Positions 56,928 to 64,000 of a DNA stretch of 64,000 nucleotides are shown in pieces. The DNA comes from Longimicrobiales bacterium (GTDB lineage: Bacteria > Gemmatimonadota > Gemmatimonadetes > Longimicrobiales > Gaopeijiaceae): assembly GCA_029245345.1 (NCBI GenBank), contig JAQWPM010000015.1, positions 1-64,000 of the forward strand, given 5' to 3'. The first letter of the stretch is position 1. Every line of letters begins with the position of its first letter. The notes under the pieces are model-generated. The model was not told where the DNA came from. It did not search any database and saw only the letters and a program-made list of their open reading frames with translations. The translations under genes and the position numbers were made by a program.

Positions 56928-57805
56928 TCGGCGCTTGGAAGCAGGAACAGTCCTGAACACCATTCGCCGTCGGTGTCGAGTGACTGGAAACGGAAGCCAT
57001 AGGCTTCCGTTTCTGCGCGCATCGCGTCCCACTCTTCTGCGAGGATGCCAGACAGAATCAGCCAACCACCTGGAGCTACCGCTGTGCGAAAGCCGGAAAG
57101 CAGAGGGCGAAGCATCCCGCTCTCGATGTTGGCAATGAGCCCGTCCACCGGACCCCAAGTAGCGAGTTTCTTCTTGTCCGCCCACTCCACAAGCCAGGAG
57201 ACGCGGTCCCGGACACCGTTGTGGTCCACGTTCTCCTCGAGGGCTTCACAGGCGAGAGAGTCGCCTTCCACGGCGACTACGCGGCTCGCGCCAAGCATCG
57301 CAGCGGCAACCGCCAGGATTCCGGAGCCAGCTCCAACGTCGAGGAGATTCTCGCCGGGCGAGACGACACCGTCGAGGAGCCTGAGGCACCCTCTCGTAGT
57401 TCCGTGCTCCGCAGTACCGAATGCCATACCGGGATCGAGCACAATCACGAGATCACCCTGCTCCGGCTCGAATTCAGTCCATGACGGCCGAACGACGAGG
57501 CGCTCTGTAATGCGCCGCGGCGCCAGGCCACGTTTCCACGACTCGGCCCAGTCCTCATGCGGCTGCCAACCGATCCTCACATCCAGGCCCGAGAGTCCCG
57601 TCATCGACGCCAGTTGGTGTCCAAGAAGGGCCTCGATGCCCTCGGTCGCGTTGGGTTCGGCCAGATGCGTAACTTGCCACCCGTGCTGCTGCACAACAGC
57701 CCGCCCCCCCAACGCTAAGAGGGCATCGGCGATTACGACGTCTGAGCCGACCACGGATTCACACCGGGCCGCGATCTCCAGCCAGCGCCGTCCGTCTGAC
57801 GTCAT
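56924..57805 (-). CDS. prmA: Ribosomal protein L11 methyltransferase
   Basis: The 293-residue SAM enzyme has D-P-G-M-A-F-G-T-A-E-H-G-T-T, the SAM site L-D-V-G-A-G-S-G-I-L-A, and N-I-E-S-G-M. Homologues trimethylate L11; the N-terminal part is more variable. It overlaps the dnaJ stop by 4 bp, the order hrcA-dnaJ-prmA. Confidence 0.92.
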   Translation of the reverse strand: MTSDGRRWLEIAARCESVVGSDVVIADALLALGGRAVVQQHGWQVTHLAEPNATEGIEALLGHQLASMTGLSGLDVRIGWQPHEDWAESWKRGLAPRRITERLVVRPSWTEFEPEQGDLVIVLDPGMAFGTAEHGTTRGCLRLLDGVVSPGENLLDVGAGSGILAVAAAMLGASRVVAVEGDSLACEALEENVDHNGVRDRVSWLVEWADKKKLATWGPVDGLIANIESGMLRPLLSGFRTAVAPGGWLILSGILAEEWDAMRAETEAYGFRFQSLDTDGEWCSGLFLLPSAD

Positions 57806-58965
57806 CCGCCTGAGAAGGCTTCCTTCACCCTCGTCCAGAAGCCCTTGTGCGCCCGCCGCTTGATTTCAGCTGGAGCCGGAGCTTCGATCTCTCTCATTCG
57901 GCGGAAGAGCTCTTCCTGTTCCGCACTGAGCTCATCCGGTGTCCAGATGAAGATCTGCAGCATCTGGTCCCCCCGCACATACCCGTTCAGCTCGGGCAGT
58001 CCCAGCCCCTTCATACGCAGGAGGTCGCCGCTCTGGATCCCGGCCGGAATCGTGACCTTGGCGGTACCGTCGATCGTCGGCACTTCGACCTCGTCACCCA
58101 AGGCGGCCTGTCCGAACGTGATCGGTAGTTCGTGAACGAGGTTCGAACCCTCGCGCTCGAAGCGGGGGTCATCTTCGACCTCCAAGAGCACAACCAGGTC
58201 TCCTCGCGGCCCGCCGCGGGGCCCGACGCTGCCCCGACCGCGTAGGGTCAGGAAGTTCTCCGATGTCACACCTGGCGGGACCTCGACCTCGATCTCCTTC
58301 TCGGAACGCGCCCGTCCCTCACCTCGGCACGCAGCACACGGCTCGGCGATCACCCGACCTTCCCCACCGCAACTCCGGCATGGCTGGACACTCACGAACT
58401 GCCCGAAGACCGAGCGCTGTACATGACGTTCCTCGCCGGCGCCACCGCACGTGCCACAGACCGTGGGAGCCGTACCTGCCTTGGCACCGCTCCCTTCACA
58501 GGTCCCACATTCATCGAGTAGAGAGACCTTGAGCTTCTGTGTCACTCCATGGGCGACTTCGGGTAAGGTAAGCGGCAGCCGGATGCGAACCGTCTGCCCT
58601 TTGCGCGACGCTGTTCGTTGGCCGCCCGCGCCACCCCTTCCGAAGAGATCTTCCATCCCCCCACCGAAGCCTCCGAAATCCCGCATAAAGATGTCGATGG
58701 CGTCGTTGAAGTCGAAACCCTGACCGCCACCGTGGCCGCCTCCGCCCCGCACTCCCTGCTCGCCATGACGGTCGTACATGGAGCGCTTCTCAGGCTCGCG
58801 CAGCACCTCGTACGCCTTGGTGACCTCCTTGAACTTCTCCTCGGCGTCTTTCGAGCCTTGGTTCCGATCCGGATGAAATTCGAGCGCGAGCTTCCGGTAC
58901 GCTTTCTTGATCTGTTCGCCGTCTGCGTCCCGTGGAACGCCGAGCAGCTGGTAATAGTCCACCAT
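57802..58965 (-). CDS. dnaJ: Chaperone DnaJ
   Basis: The 387-residue co-chaperone has a J domain with H-P-D-R near residue 33, a Gly/Phe-rich linker, and four C-x-x-C-x-G-x-G zinc repeats. The repeats are C-G-T-C-E-G-S-G, C-G-T-C-G-G-A-G, C-R-S-C-G-G-E-G and C-A-A-C-R-G-E-G. A C-terminal substrate domain follows. It delivers clients to DnaK and stimulates its ATPase. No dnaK or grpE lies in the window. Confidence 0.97.
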   Translation of the reverse strand: MVDYYQLLGVPRDADGEQIKKAYRKLALEFHPDRNQGSKDAEEKFKEVTKAYEVLREPEKRSMYDRHGEQGVRGGGGHGGGQGFDFNDAIDIFMRDFGGFGGGMEDLFGRGGAGGQRTASRKGQTVRIRLPLTLPEVAHGVTQKLKVSLLDECGTCEGSGAKAGTAPTVCGTCGGAGEERHVQRSVFGQFVSVQPCRSCGGEGRVIAEPCAACRGEGRARSEKEIEVEVPPGVTSENFLTLRGRGSVGPRGGPRGDLVVLLEVEDDPRFEREGSNLVHELPITFGQAALGDEVEVPTIDGTAKVTIPAGIQSGDLLRMKGLGLPELNGYVRGDQMLQIFIWTPDELSAEQEELFRRMREIEAPAPAEIKRRAHKGFWTRVKEAFSGG

Positions 58966-59027
58966 CTAATGCCTTCAAACCTTCGGAACCCGCACCCAGG
59001 ATGGGTACGGATGAGAGAATTCGTTCT

Positions 59028-60101
59028 TTACGACTGCAACATGCGCGTAACGAGCGACGACGTGTAGTCGACGATGGTCACGACCTTCTCGTACGGCATC
59101 CTCGTAGGCCCAATCACCCCTATGACGCCGGAAAGGTCACCCGCCCGGTATTCCGCGGTGACCAGCGTGAAATCGGCGAGCTCGGAGGTGGCGTTCTCGC
59201 CACCGATCGTGATCATGACTCGTCCCCGGTGTTCGCGATTACCCACGGTCTGGGCCAGAAGATCCCTTTGCTCAGTTAGCTCGATGAGGCTCTTAAGACG
59301 GTCCCCACTCTCGAACTCGGGTTGAGCAGCAAGCACGCTCGCGTGACCCAGGTGGATTTTCGCACTGTCGAGCTCCTGCAGGTCGAAGAGTTCTGCTCCG
59401 GACTGCACGAAGATATTCAAGAGCTCAGCAGCACCATCCTCGCCTACGTGAGAATCCCGCAGCCTTTCCGGCAGCGTCCGCCGGATCTCCGGCAGCGACA
59501 GGCCGGCGAGCCGCTCGTTGAGGGCGAGAGTGACTCGAATCAGTGTGTCCTGTGGCACTTCGCCCGGAAGATCGACATAGACGGTCCGAACGACCCCGCC
59601 TCGAATCGATGCGACCAGAACGACCTTGTTCGTGGACACCTGAATGAACTCCAGCTTCTCCAGGATGGCCTCGTCCAAACGCGGTGCGACCGCCACCCCA
59701 AGTTCGTTCGACAGAAGGCTCAACGCGCGCGTCGCCTGCCGCACGAGCCGTTCCACTGCCGAGCCACCCGCGACGTCCAGCTCCCGCTCCAGACTCACCC
59801 GCTGTTCCTGGGTCAGAATACGCGGCTCCATCAGACGATCCACAAAGAACCGATAAGCCAGGTCCGTGGGCACGCGTCCTGCCGACGTGTGCGGGTGGAA
59901 GAGATAACCCTTCTCCTCCAGGTCGCTCATTGTGTTTCGAACCGTCGCGGCAGAGACCCCCAAACCGAAGCCACGTGACACCGTCCGGCTGCCCGTAGGC
60001 TCCGCGGTGTCGACGTAGGTGCGCACGACGGCCTCTAGCACTTTGCGCTCGCGATCCGACAATTCTGCGCCAACCAGGCCGCTTCGTTCTAGATCATCCA
60101 T
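59028..60101 (-). CDS. hrcA: Heat-inducible repressor HrcA
   Basis: The 357-residue repressor has an N-terminal winged helix (R-K-V-L-E-A-V-V, Y-V-D-T-A-E-P-T-G-S-R-T, V-S-A-A-T-V-R-N-T-M-S-D-L-E-E-K-G-Y-L) and the HrcA core. It binds CIRCE operators. The start at 60101 (MDDLERSG) is chosen over one inside hemW. No CIRCE repeat is seen just upstream, so autoregulation may be indirect or through another site. Confidence 0.95.
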   Translation of the reverse strand: MDDLERSGLVGAELSDRERKVLEAVVRTYVDTAEPTGSRTVSRGFGLGVSAATVRNTMSDLEEKGYLFHPHTSAGRVPTDLAYRFFVDRLMEPRILTQEQRVSLERELDVAGGSAVERLVRQATRALSLLSNELGVAVAPRLDEAILEKLEFIQVSTNKVVLVASIRGGVVRTVYVDLPGEVPQDTLIRVTLALNERLAGLSLPEIRRTLPERLRDSHVGEDGAAELLNIFVQSGAELFDLQELDSAKIHLGHASVLAAQPEFESGDRLKSLIELTEQRDLLAQTVGNREHRGRVMITIGGENATSELADFTLVTAEYRAGDLSGVIGVIGPTRMPYEKVVTIVDYTSSLVTRMLQS

Positions 60102-60132
60102 CGGGTAAGATCGAAAATGGTCGATTCCACCG

Positions 60133-61272
60133 TCAACCCGTGGCCGCCTCATCGAGTTCGACTGCAAGCCGATCCAGGAGCAGCCAACCCTCTGCATTGA
60201 GCGCCACCGTTGGCTCTACGCGCTTTGTCCACCCTCGGGCAGCCCAACTGGCGACAAGCGCCTGCTGCGCCGGCGCGAGCCCGTCGACCGAGAGTCCGGC
60301 ATCCGTCCTCAACCCAAGCCAATACGTTTCGAGCCGCTGTTCAGCCTCTCCAATTCGCTCACGATCGGCCTCAGGCGAGGTCCCAGCCACGGCCTTCACG
60401 ACATAGATCGGCCAGTCGCGCTCGTTCCATTTCCGCACCGGGTGAGCATAAGAATGCGCTCCGTTACCCAGGCCGAGGTATGCCGACCCGTCCCAATAGG
60501 CGGTGTTGTGCAGGGACCGGCGCCCCGGCCGCGCGAAGTTCGAGACTTCGTAGTGTTCGTAGCCCGCCGCGGTGAGCACCTCGGCCGCAAGCAGGTACTC
60601 ATCTCGGTATCGCTCTTCGTCGATGGGTGTCTCCCGGCCCTCGGCCACGGCCCTCCCGAGCGGCGTTCCAGACTCGACGGTCAGTCCGTAGAGACTCACA
60701 TGGGGGACATCCATCGCCAGTGCTTGATCCAAGTCAGAACCCCAGTCACGGTCAAGCCGCTGGGGCAGTCCAAAAATCAGATCGATGCTCAGGTTCGACA
60801 ATCCGGCAGCTTTGGCCGTCTTCACAGACTGAGTGGCACCCTCGGATCCGTGAAGCCGCCCCATCCACTTGAGCGTCGGCTCATGGAAGGTCTGCGTCCC
60901 GAGACTCAACCGGTTCACACCAGCGGCCCGCCATGCCTTTGCGAGTTCGAGTGTGAGGCTCTCGGGGTTGGCCTCGGACGTCCACTCGAGCCCATCCGCC
61001 TCCAACCGATGTGGCCCGACCACTTCGGCCAGCCGCTTCATCGCCTCCGCCCCGAGCAGGGACGGAGTACCTCCTCCAACGTAGAGCGTGTCCAGTTCGT
61101 CCGAGAGTCGAAACAACCCCTCGTTCTCCACCGCTGCCAGTTCACCCGCGATCGCAGACTGCCACGCTTGGACGTCCCCAGTCCGGCTCACGTGAACGGC
61201 GAAGTCACAGTAGTTGCAGCGGCGCGCGCAGAACGGCGCGTGTACATACAGAAACGAGGTCTCGGTAGCCAT
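60133..61272 (-). CDS. hemW: Radical-SAM heme chaperone HemW
   Basis: The 379-residue protein has the radical-SAM cluster site C-A-R-R-C-N-Y-C-D-F near residue 16, G-G-G-T-P-S-L-L, and the HemN C-terminal domain. It is the HemW branch (heme chaperone) rather than oxygen-independent coproporphyrinogen oxidase, judging by length and the C-x3-C-x2-C-D-F motif. It lies 31 bp before hrcA on the transcript. Confidence 0.92.
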   Translation of the reverse strand: MATETSFLYVHAPFCARRCNYCDFAVHVSRTGDVQAWQSAIAGELAAVENEGLFRLSDELDTLYVGGGTPSLLGAEAMKRLAEVVGPHRLEADGLEWTSEANPESLTLELAKAWRAAGVNRLSLGTQTFHEPTLKWMGRLHGSEGATQSVKTAKAAGLSNLSIDLIFGLPQRLDRDWGSDLDQALAMDVPHVSLYGLTVESGTPLGRAVAEGRETPIDEERYRDEYLLAAEVLTAAGYEHYEVSNFARPGRRSLHNTAYWDGSAYLGLGNGAHSYAHPVRKWNERDWPIYVVKAVAGTSPEADRERIGEAEQRLETYWLGLRTDAGLSVDGLAPAQQALVASWAARGWTKRVEPTVALNAEGWLLLDRLAVELDEAATG

Positions 61273-61275
61273 CGA

Positions 61276-62376
61276 CTAGGCAGCGCGACGAAAGCGAAGG
61301 CCGGGACTCTGTTCTACGAAACCCAGGATCTCCAAGGCAGCGAGAACCGCGAGTGCTTCGGGGATGGGGATTCCGGCCTGAGCCGCTACCACGTCCACAT
61401 GCAGGGGCTGGCCTTGTAGTCCGTCGTAGATTCGGCCCTGCGTCTCATCGAGGTCCAGGGGCTCCGGTTCCGACGGAGTGCCCTGACTCGCGAAGGGACC
61501 CACGAAGTCCTGAATCGAGAGGAGCGGGAGCGCGCCGTCCCCCAAGAGAGCATTACTCCCCTCACAATTCGGCTCTTCGATCGGCCCCGGGACGGCGTAA
61601 ACATCCAGCCCCAAGTCGAGCGCGTGCTCCACGGTAATGAGCGAACCGCTACGCTTGGCGGCCTCCACGACCACCACTGTGTGTCCGAGTCCGGCCAGCA
61701 GTCGGTTCCGTCGAGGAAAGTGATGCGGCAGCGCGGGCGTCCCGGGGAGAAACTCCGACATTATGAGTCCCGTCTTCAGGATGTCCTTGAAGAGTGATGT
61801 GTGGGAGCGCGGGTAGGCTCGGTCGGCACCTCGGCCCAGCACGGCGACGGTCTTCCCACCCGCGGCCAAAGCACCCCGATGCGCCGCCCCATCTACCCCA
61901 AGGGCCATTCCAGAGACTACGGTGACGTCCGCCCGAGCCAGGGCGGCACCTAACCGATGCGCCACATCGCGTCCGCGCTCGGTGACCCTCCGCGCTCCGA
62001 CGATCGTGACAGCAGGTGCCGAAAGCAGCGACTCGTCCCCACGGAGAAACAGAACGGGCGGAGGGTCGGCGAGGTGATGGAAGGCTTCAGGATACCTAGG
62101 GTGCCGCCACGAACGGACGGTCATCCCAAAACGCGCCGCCTCTTGCAGTCCGGCATCGACACGATCCGCGAGGGCTGGATCCCATCGTCCTCCGGAGAGC
62201 CTTCGTCCACAGACCTGGTCGAAGACACTCGCCGGTGCAGACAGGGCACGGCGGCCGGACCCGAACTCTTCTACAAGCCGAAGGATCGTGCGTAGGCCCA
62301 GGTCGGGCATCGCGTCCAAACGAAGAAGGGCGCGCACCTCTTGCAGATCGCCGGCCCGGCTCAGGGGGTCCACCAC
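61276..62376 (-). CDS. dprA: DNA-processing protein DprA
   Basis: The 366-residue protein loads RecA on incoming single-stranded DNA. It has V-G-A-R-R-V-T-E-R-G, V-V-S-G-M-A-L-G-V-D-G-A-A-H, F-P-R-R-N-R-L-L-A-G-L and S-L-I-T-V-E-H-A-L-D-L-G-x-D-V-Y-A-V-P-G, plus a C-terminal winged helix. The start is a GTG pair at 62376/62373, overlapping obg by about 15 bp; the longer frame with a cysteine-rich start lies inside obg. Confidence 0.93.
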   Translation of the reverse strand: MVDPLSRAGDLQEVRALLRLDAMPDLGLRTILRLVEEFGSGRRALSAPASVFDQVCGRRLSGGRWDPALADRVDAGLQEAARFGMTVRSWRHPRYPEAFHHLADPPPVLFLRGDESLLSAPAVTIVGARRVTERGRDVAHRLGAALARADVTVVSGMALGVDGAAHRGALAAGGKTVAVLGRGADRAYPRSHTSLFKDILKTGLIMSEFLPGTPALPHHFPRRNRLLAGLGHTVVVVEAAKRSGSLITVEHALDLGLDVYAVPGPIEEPNCEGSNALLGDGALPLLSIQDFVGPFASQGTPSEPEPLDLDETQGRIYDGLQGQPLHVDVVAAQAGIPIPEALAVLAALEILGFVEQSPGLRFRRAA

Positions 62377-63386
62377 TCCTCGTCGTCGTCGACACGGTCG
62401 GCCGCCTCGGCAAGCCGACTCTGGGTCCAAAGAGCATCGAGAAGTTCGTCGAGTCCTCGTCGCGCTACGGAAGAGACACTCAAGACCGCCCAAGCGTCTC
62501 CGACGTCGATCTCTGGCAACTCATCGTCCGGACCGAGCAGGTCGGTCTTGGTCAAGATCAGACAGAACGGTGTGCGTGCGAGTTCGGCGGAATAAGCCTC
62601 GAGTTCCGAGCGTAGCGCATCGAACTCGGCCTGTACGTCCTCTGAGTCCAGCGGGACCATCAAAGCGAGCGTCCGCGTCCGTTCGATGTGGCGAAGGAAC
62701 TGATGCCCAAGACCCTTTCCTTCGTGAGCACCCTCGATGATCCCGGGAATGTCCGCAATCACAAACGATCGGAAGCCACTGAGTTGCACGACCCCGAGAT
62801 TTGGCGCCAAGGTCGTGAACGGATAATCGGCGACCTTGGGCCGAGCCGCCGTCACAGCGGCCAGAAAGGTCGACTTACCGGCGTTCGGCTCTCCGACGAG
62901 TCCGACGTCTGCGATGAGCTTGAGTTCCAGGCGAAGTCGGCGCTCCTCACCCTCCTCCCCTGCCTCCCATCTGCGCGGGGTCTGTTGGGTCGCTGTCTTG
63001 AAGTGGGTGTTCCCTCGACCGCCTCGCCCCCCTTTGGCTACCACGACCTGTGCGCTCGGTTCGAGCAGTTCACCGATGTACTCGTCGGTATCAGCGTCGT
63101 AAACGAGTGTCCCGGGAGGTACTCGCAGCACCAAGTCTTCGCCGGACCTTCCGGTCTTGCTCTTCCCCTCGCCGTGCATGCCACGATCCGCTTTGTAGTG
63201 TCGTCGGTACGAGTAGTCGAGAAGAGTCGTGAGTTGGTCGTCCACTAGCAGGATGACGTCGCCGCCCTTCCCGCCGTCACCACCCGCTGGGCCGCCACGT
63301 GGCACTCCGCGTTCACGGCGCATGGCCTCCGAACCCGAACCTCCGGTCCCGGCCTTGATCTCAATTACGGAACGGTCGACGAACAC
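62361..63386 (-). CDS. obg: GTPase Obg/CgtA
   Basis: The 341-residue GTPase has the glycine-rich Obg fold at the N-terminus (G-G-x-G-S, G-G-D-G-G-K-G-G) and the G domain. G1 is G-E-P-N-A-G-K-S and G3 is D-I-P-G-I-I-E-G. It is involved in ribosome assembly and stress signalling. It ends with an acidic W-W-T-P. The usual rplU and rpmA neighbours are absent. Confidence 0.97.
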   Translation of the reverse strand: MFVDRSVIEIKAGTGGSGSEAMRRERGVPRGGPAGGDGGKGGDVILLVDDQLTTLLDYSYRRHYKADRGMHGEGKSKTGRSGEDLVLRVPPGTLVYDADTDEYIGELLEPSAQVVVAKGGRGGRGNTHFKTATQQTPRRWEAGEEGEERRLRLELKLIADVGLVGEPNAGKSTFLAAVTAARPKVADYPFTTLAPNLGVVQLSGFRSFVIADIPGIIEGAHEGKGLGHQFLRHIERTRTLALMVPLDSEDVQAEFDALRSELEAYSAELARTPFCLILTKTDLLGPDDELPEIDVGDAWAVLSVSSVARRGLDELLDALWTQSRLAEAADRVDDDEEWWTP

Positions 63387-63387
63387 G

Positions 63388-63990
63388 TCAATTTCCTCTG
63401 GAGCGGGCGCGCACAGCTTCCCACGTCTCTACAGCGATCCGACGATTCTCGTCGGAGGCGAAGTTGGCCGACAAGTCTAATGCCTCGGACACCAGCGCGG
63501 GCGCCGCACCTGCGTTCAGAGCACCTCGCAAATGCGAGTAGAGTTGTCGCGGAACACCCAACACCACCAACAGTGCGACAATGTTCAACTCTCTGTCTAC
63601 CAAGGAGAAGCCCGGCCGTCCCAACACCTTTCCGTACCCCTCCTCGATCATCCAACGCTCCAGGTCGGGATGCAGCGCACGAACGTTGTTCTTCAGCCCC
63701 TCGTACTGACCGCCGTATACGGTCGAACACACGTCATGTCCGCGTTCCGCCCAGACGTCCTGATCCGTTGCAGCCTGGGTTGGGGCAGGCGCGCCACTTA
63801 CTGAGCGCCAAAGCGCAATCGCGTTCAACGCCAAGGGATAACCCAGGAAGAGGTAACTCTGCAGGAGAACCTCTTCAATCACTGCAGGGGCGACGAACTT
63901 TGCCACGCCCATCGCCTCTCTGATAGAGCCTTCGTTCCGGGAAGCGACGGCTGCGCTGAGGCGTACCGTGGCTGCCTGGTCCGACGTCAA
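63388..63990 (-). CDS. AhpD/carboxymuconolactone decarboxylase-like protein, possibly partial
   Basis: The 200-residue visible part has two CMD-like helical units: I-E-E-V-L-L-Q-S-Y-L-F-L-G-Y-P-L-A-L-N-A near 38-57 and a related block L-N-I-V-A-L-L-V-V-L-G-V-P-R-Q-L near the C-terminus. Each is the alpha-helical fold of AhpD-type proteins. The catalytic C-x-x-C is not visible, so peroxidase-reductase function is doubtful. The frame is open to the window edge; the TTG start shown may not be the real one. It lies one base from the obg start. Confidence 0.7.
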   Translation of the reverse strand: MTSDQAATVRLSAAVASRNEGSIREAMGVAKFVAPAVIEEVLLQSYLFLGYPLALNAIALWRSVSGAPAPTQAATDQDVWAERGHDVCSTVYGGQYEGLKNNVRALHPDLERWMIEEGYGKVLGRPGFSLVDRELNIVALLVVLGVPRQLYSHLRGALNAGAAPALVSEALDLSANFASDENRRIAVETWEAVRARSRGN

Positions 63991-64000
63991 AGACGAAATC

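Overview
This 64 kb window is a dense stretch of bacterial chromosome, roughly 60 percent GC by eye. About 60 protein genes, two tRNAs and at least four decayed genes are recognisable, and almost everything lies on the minus strand. Short 1-17 bp overlaps (ATGA, TGATG, TAATG, TTGA) tie many genes into operons. No phage, insertion sequence, CRISPR array or rRNA is visible. Protein style and gene content suggest the Gemmatimonadota or a close relative: PATAN (DUF4388)/TPR proteins, hrcA-dnaJ-prmA, a Minf_1886-type protein, a type 2 IleS and ExbB-ExbD-ExbD-TonB. This assignment is inference. TonB/Exb, lipoproteins and a beta-barrel-like protein point to a diderm envelope.

Layout. 1-2 kb: tRNA-Val, a frameshifted Sel1 gene and two small envelope proteins. 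2.1-7.8 kb: a four-gene operon, read right to left, encoding a tandem DnaA-like AAA+ protein, a PATAN/TPR protein with two motifs resembling the MshEN c-di-GMP site, a membrane-anchored gluzincin and an NtrC-type regulator. This is the best candidate for an undescribed system. 7.9-14.6 kb: rluD, ileS, a purine nucleoside phosphorylase, divIVA and yggS. 14.7-17.0 kb: the TonB energising module. 17.2-23.5 kb: cdaA, ftsH, hpt, tilS, a GDPD and a conserved unknown. 23.6-29.3 kb: the main plus-strand island (a membrane HEAGH protein, an M20 amidohydrolase, a slipin), with a beta-barrel-like gene, tRNA-Met and a degraded glycosyltransferase-like remnant on the minus strand.

29.3-40.9 kb: ftsB, eno, plsC, thiL, nnrD, two small conserved proteins, glyA, a Leu/Phe/Val-type dehydrogenase, a gutted acyl-CoA dehydrogenase, hbd, a CPBP protease and a thiolase. 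41.0-47.6 kb: an MBL hydrolase, an exonuclease, rex with a candidate Rex operator, ksgA, an RsbV/RsbW/RsbU-like partner-switching module and a broken phosphotransacetylase. 47.6-64.0 kb: coaD, rsmD, recJ, a zinc-ribbon coiled coil, dnaG, mutS2, yqeY, a HIT protein, prmA, dnaJ, hrcA, hemW, dprA, obg and an AhpD/CMD-like protein.

Most of the window is translation, replication/repair, envelope and central-metabolism housekeeping. The parts most worth a second look are the tandem AAA+/PATAN operon, the GXHH signature in IleS, the in-frame nonsense codons in pta and acyl-CoA dehydrogenase relics, the predicted Rex site, and a gene behind the slipin whose coding signal extends upstream of any normal start codon.
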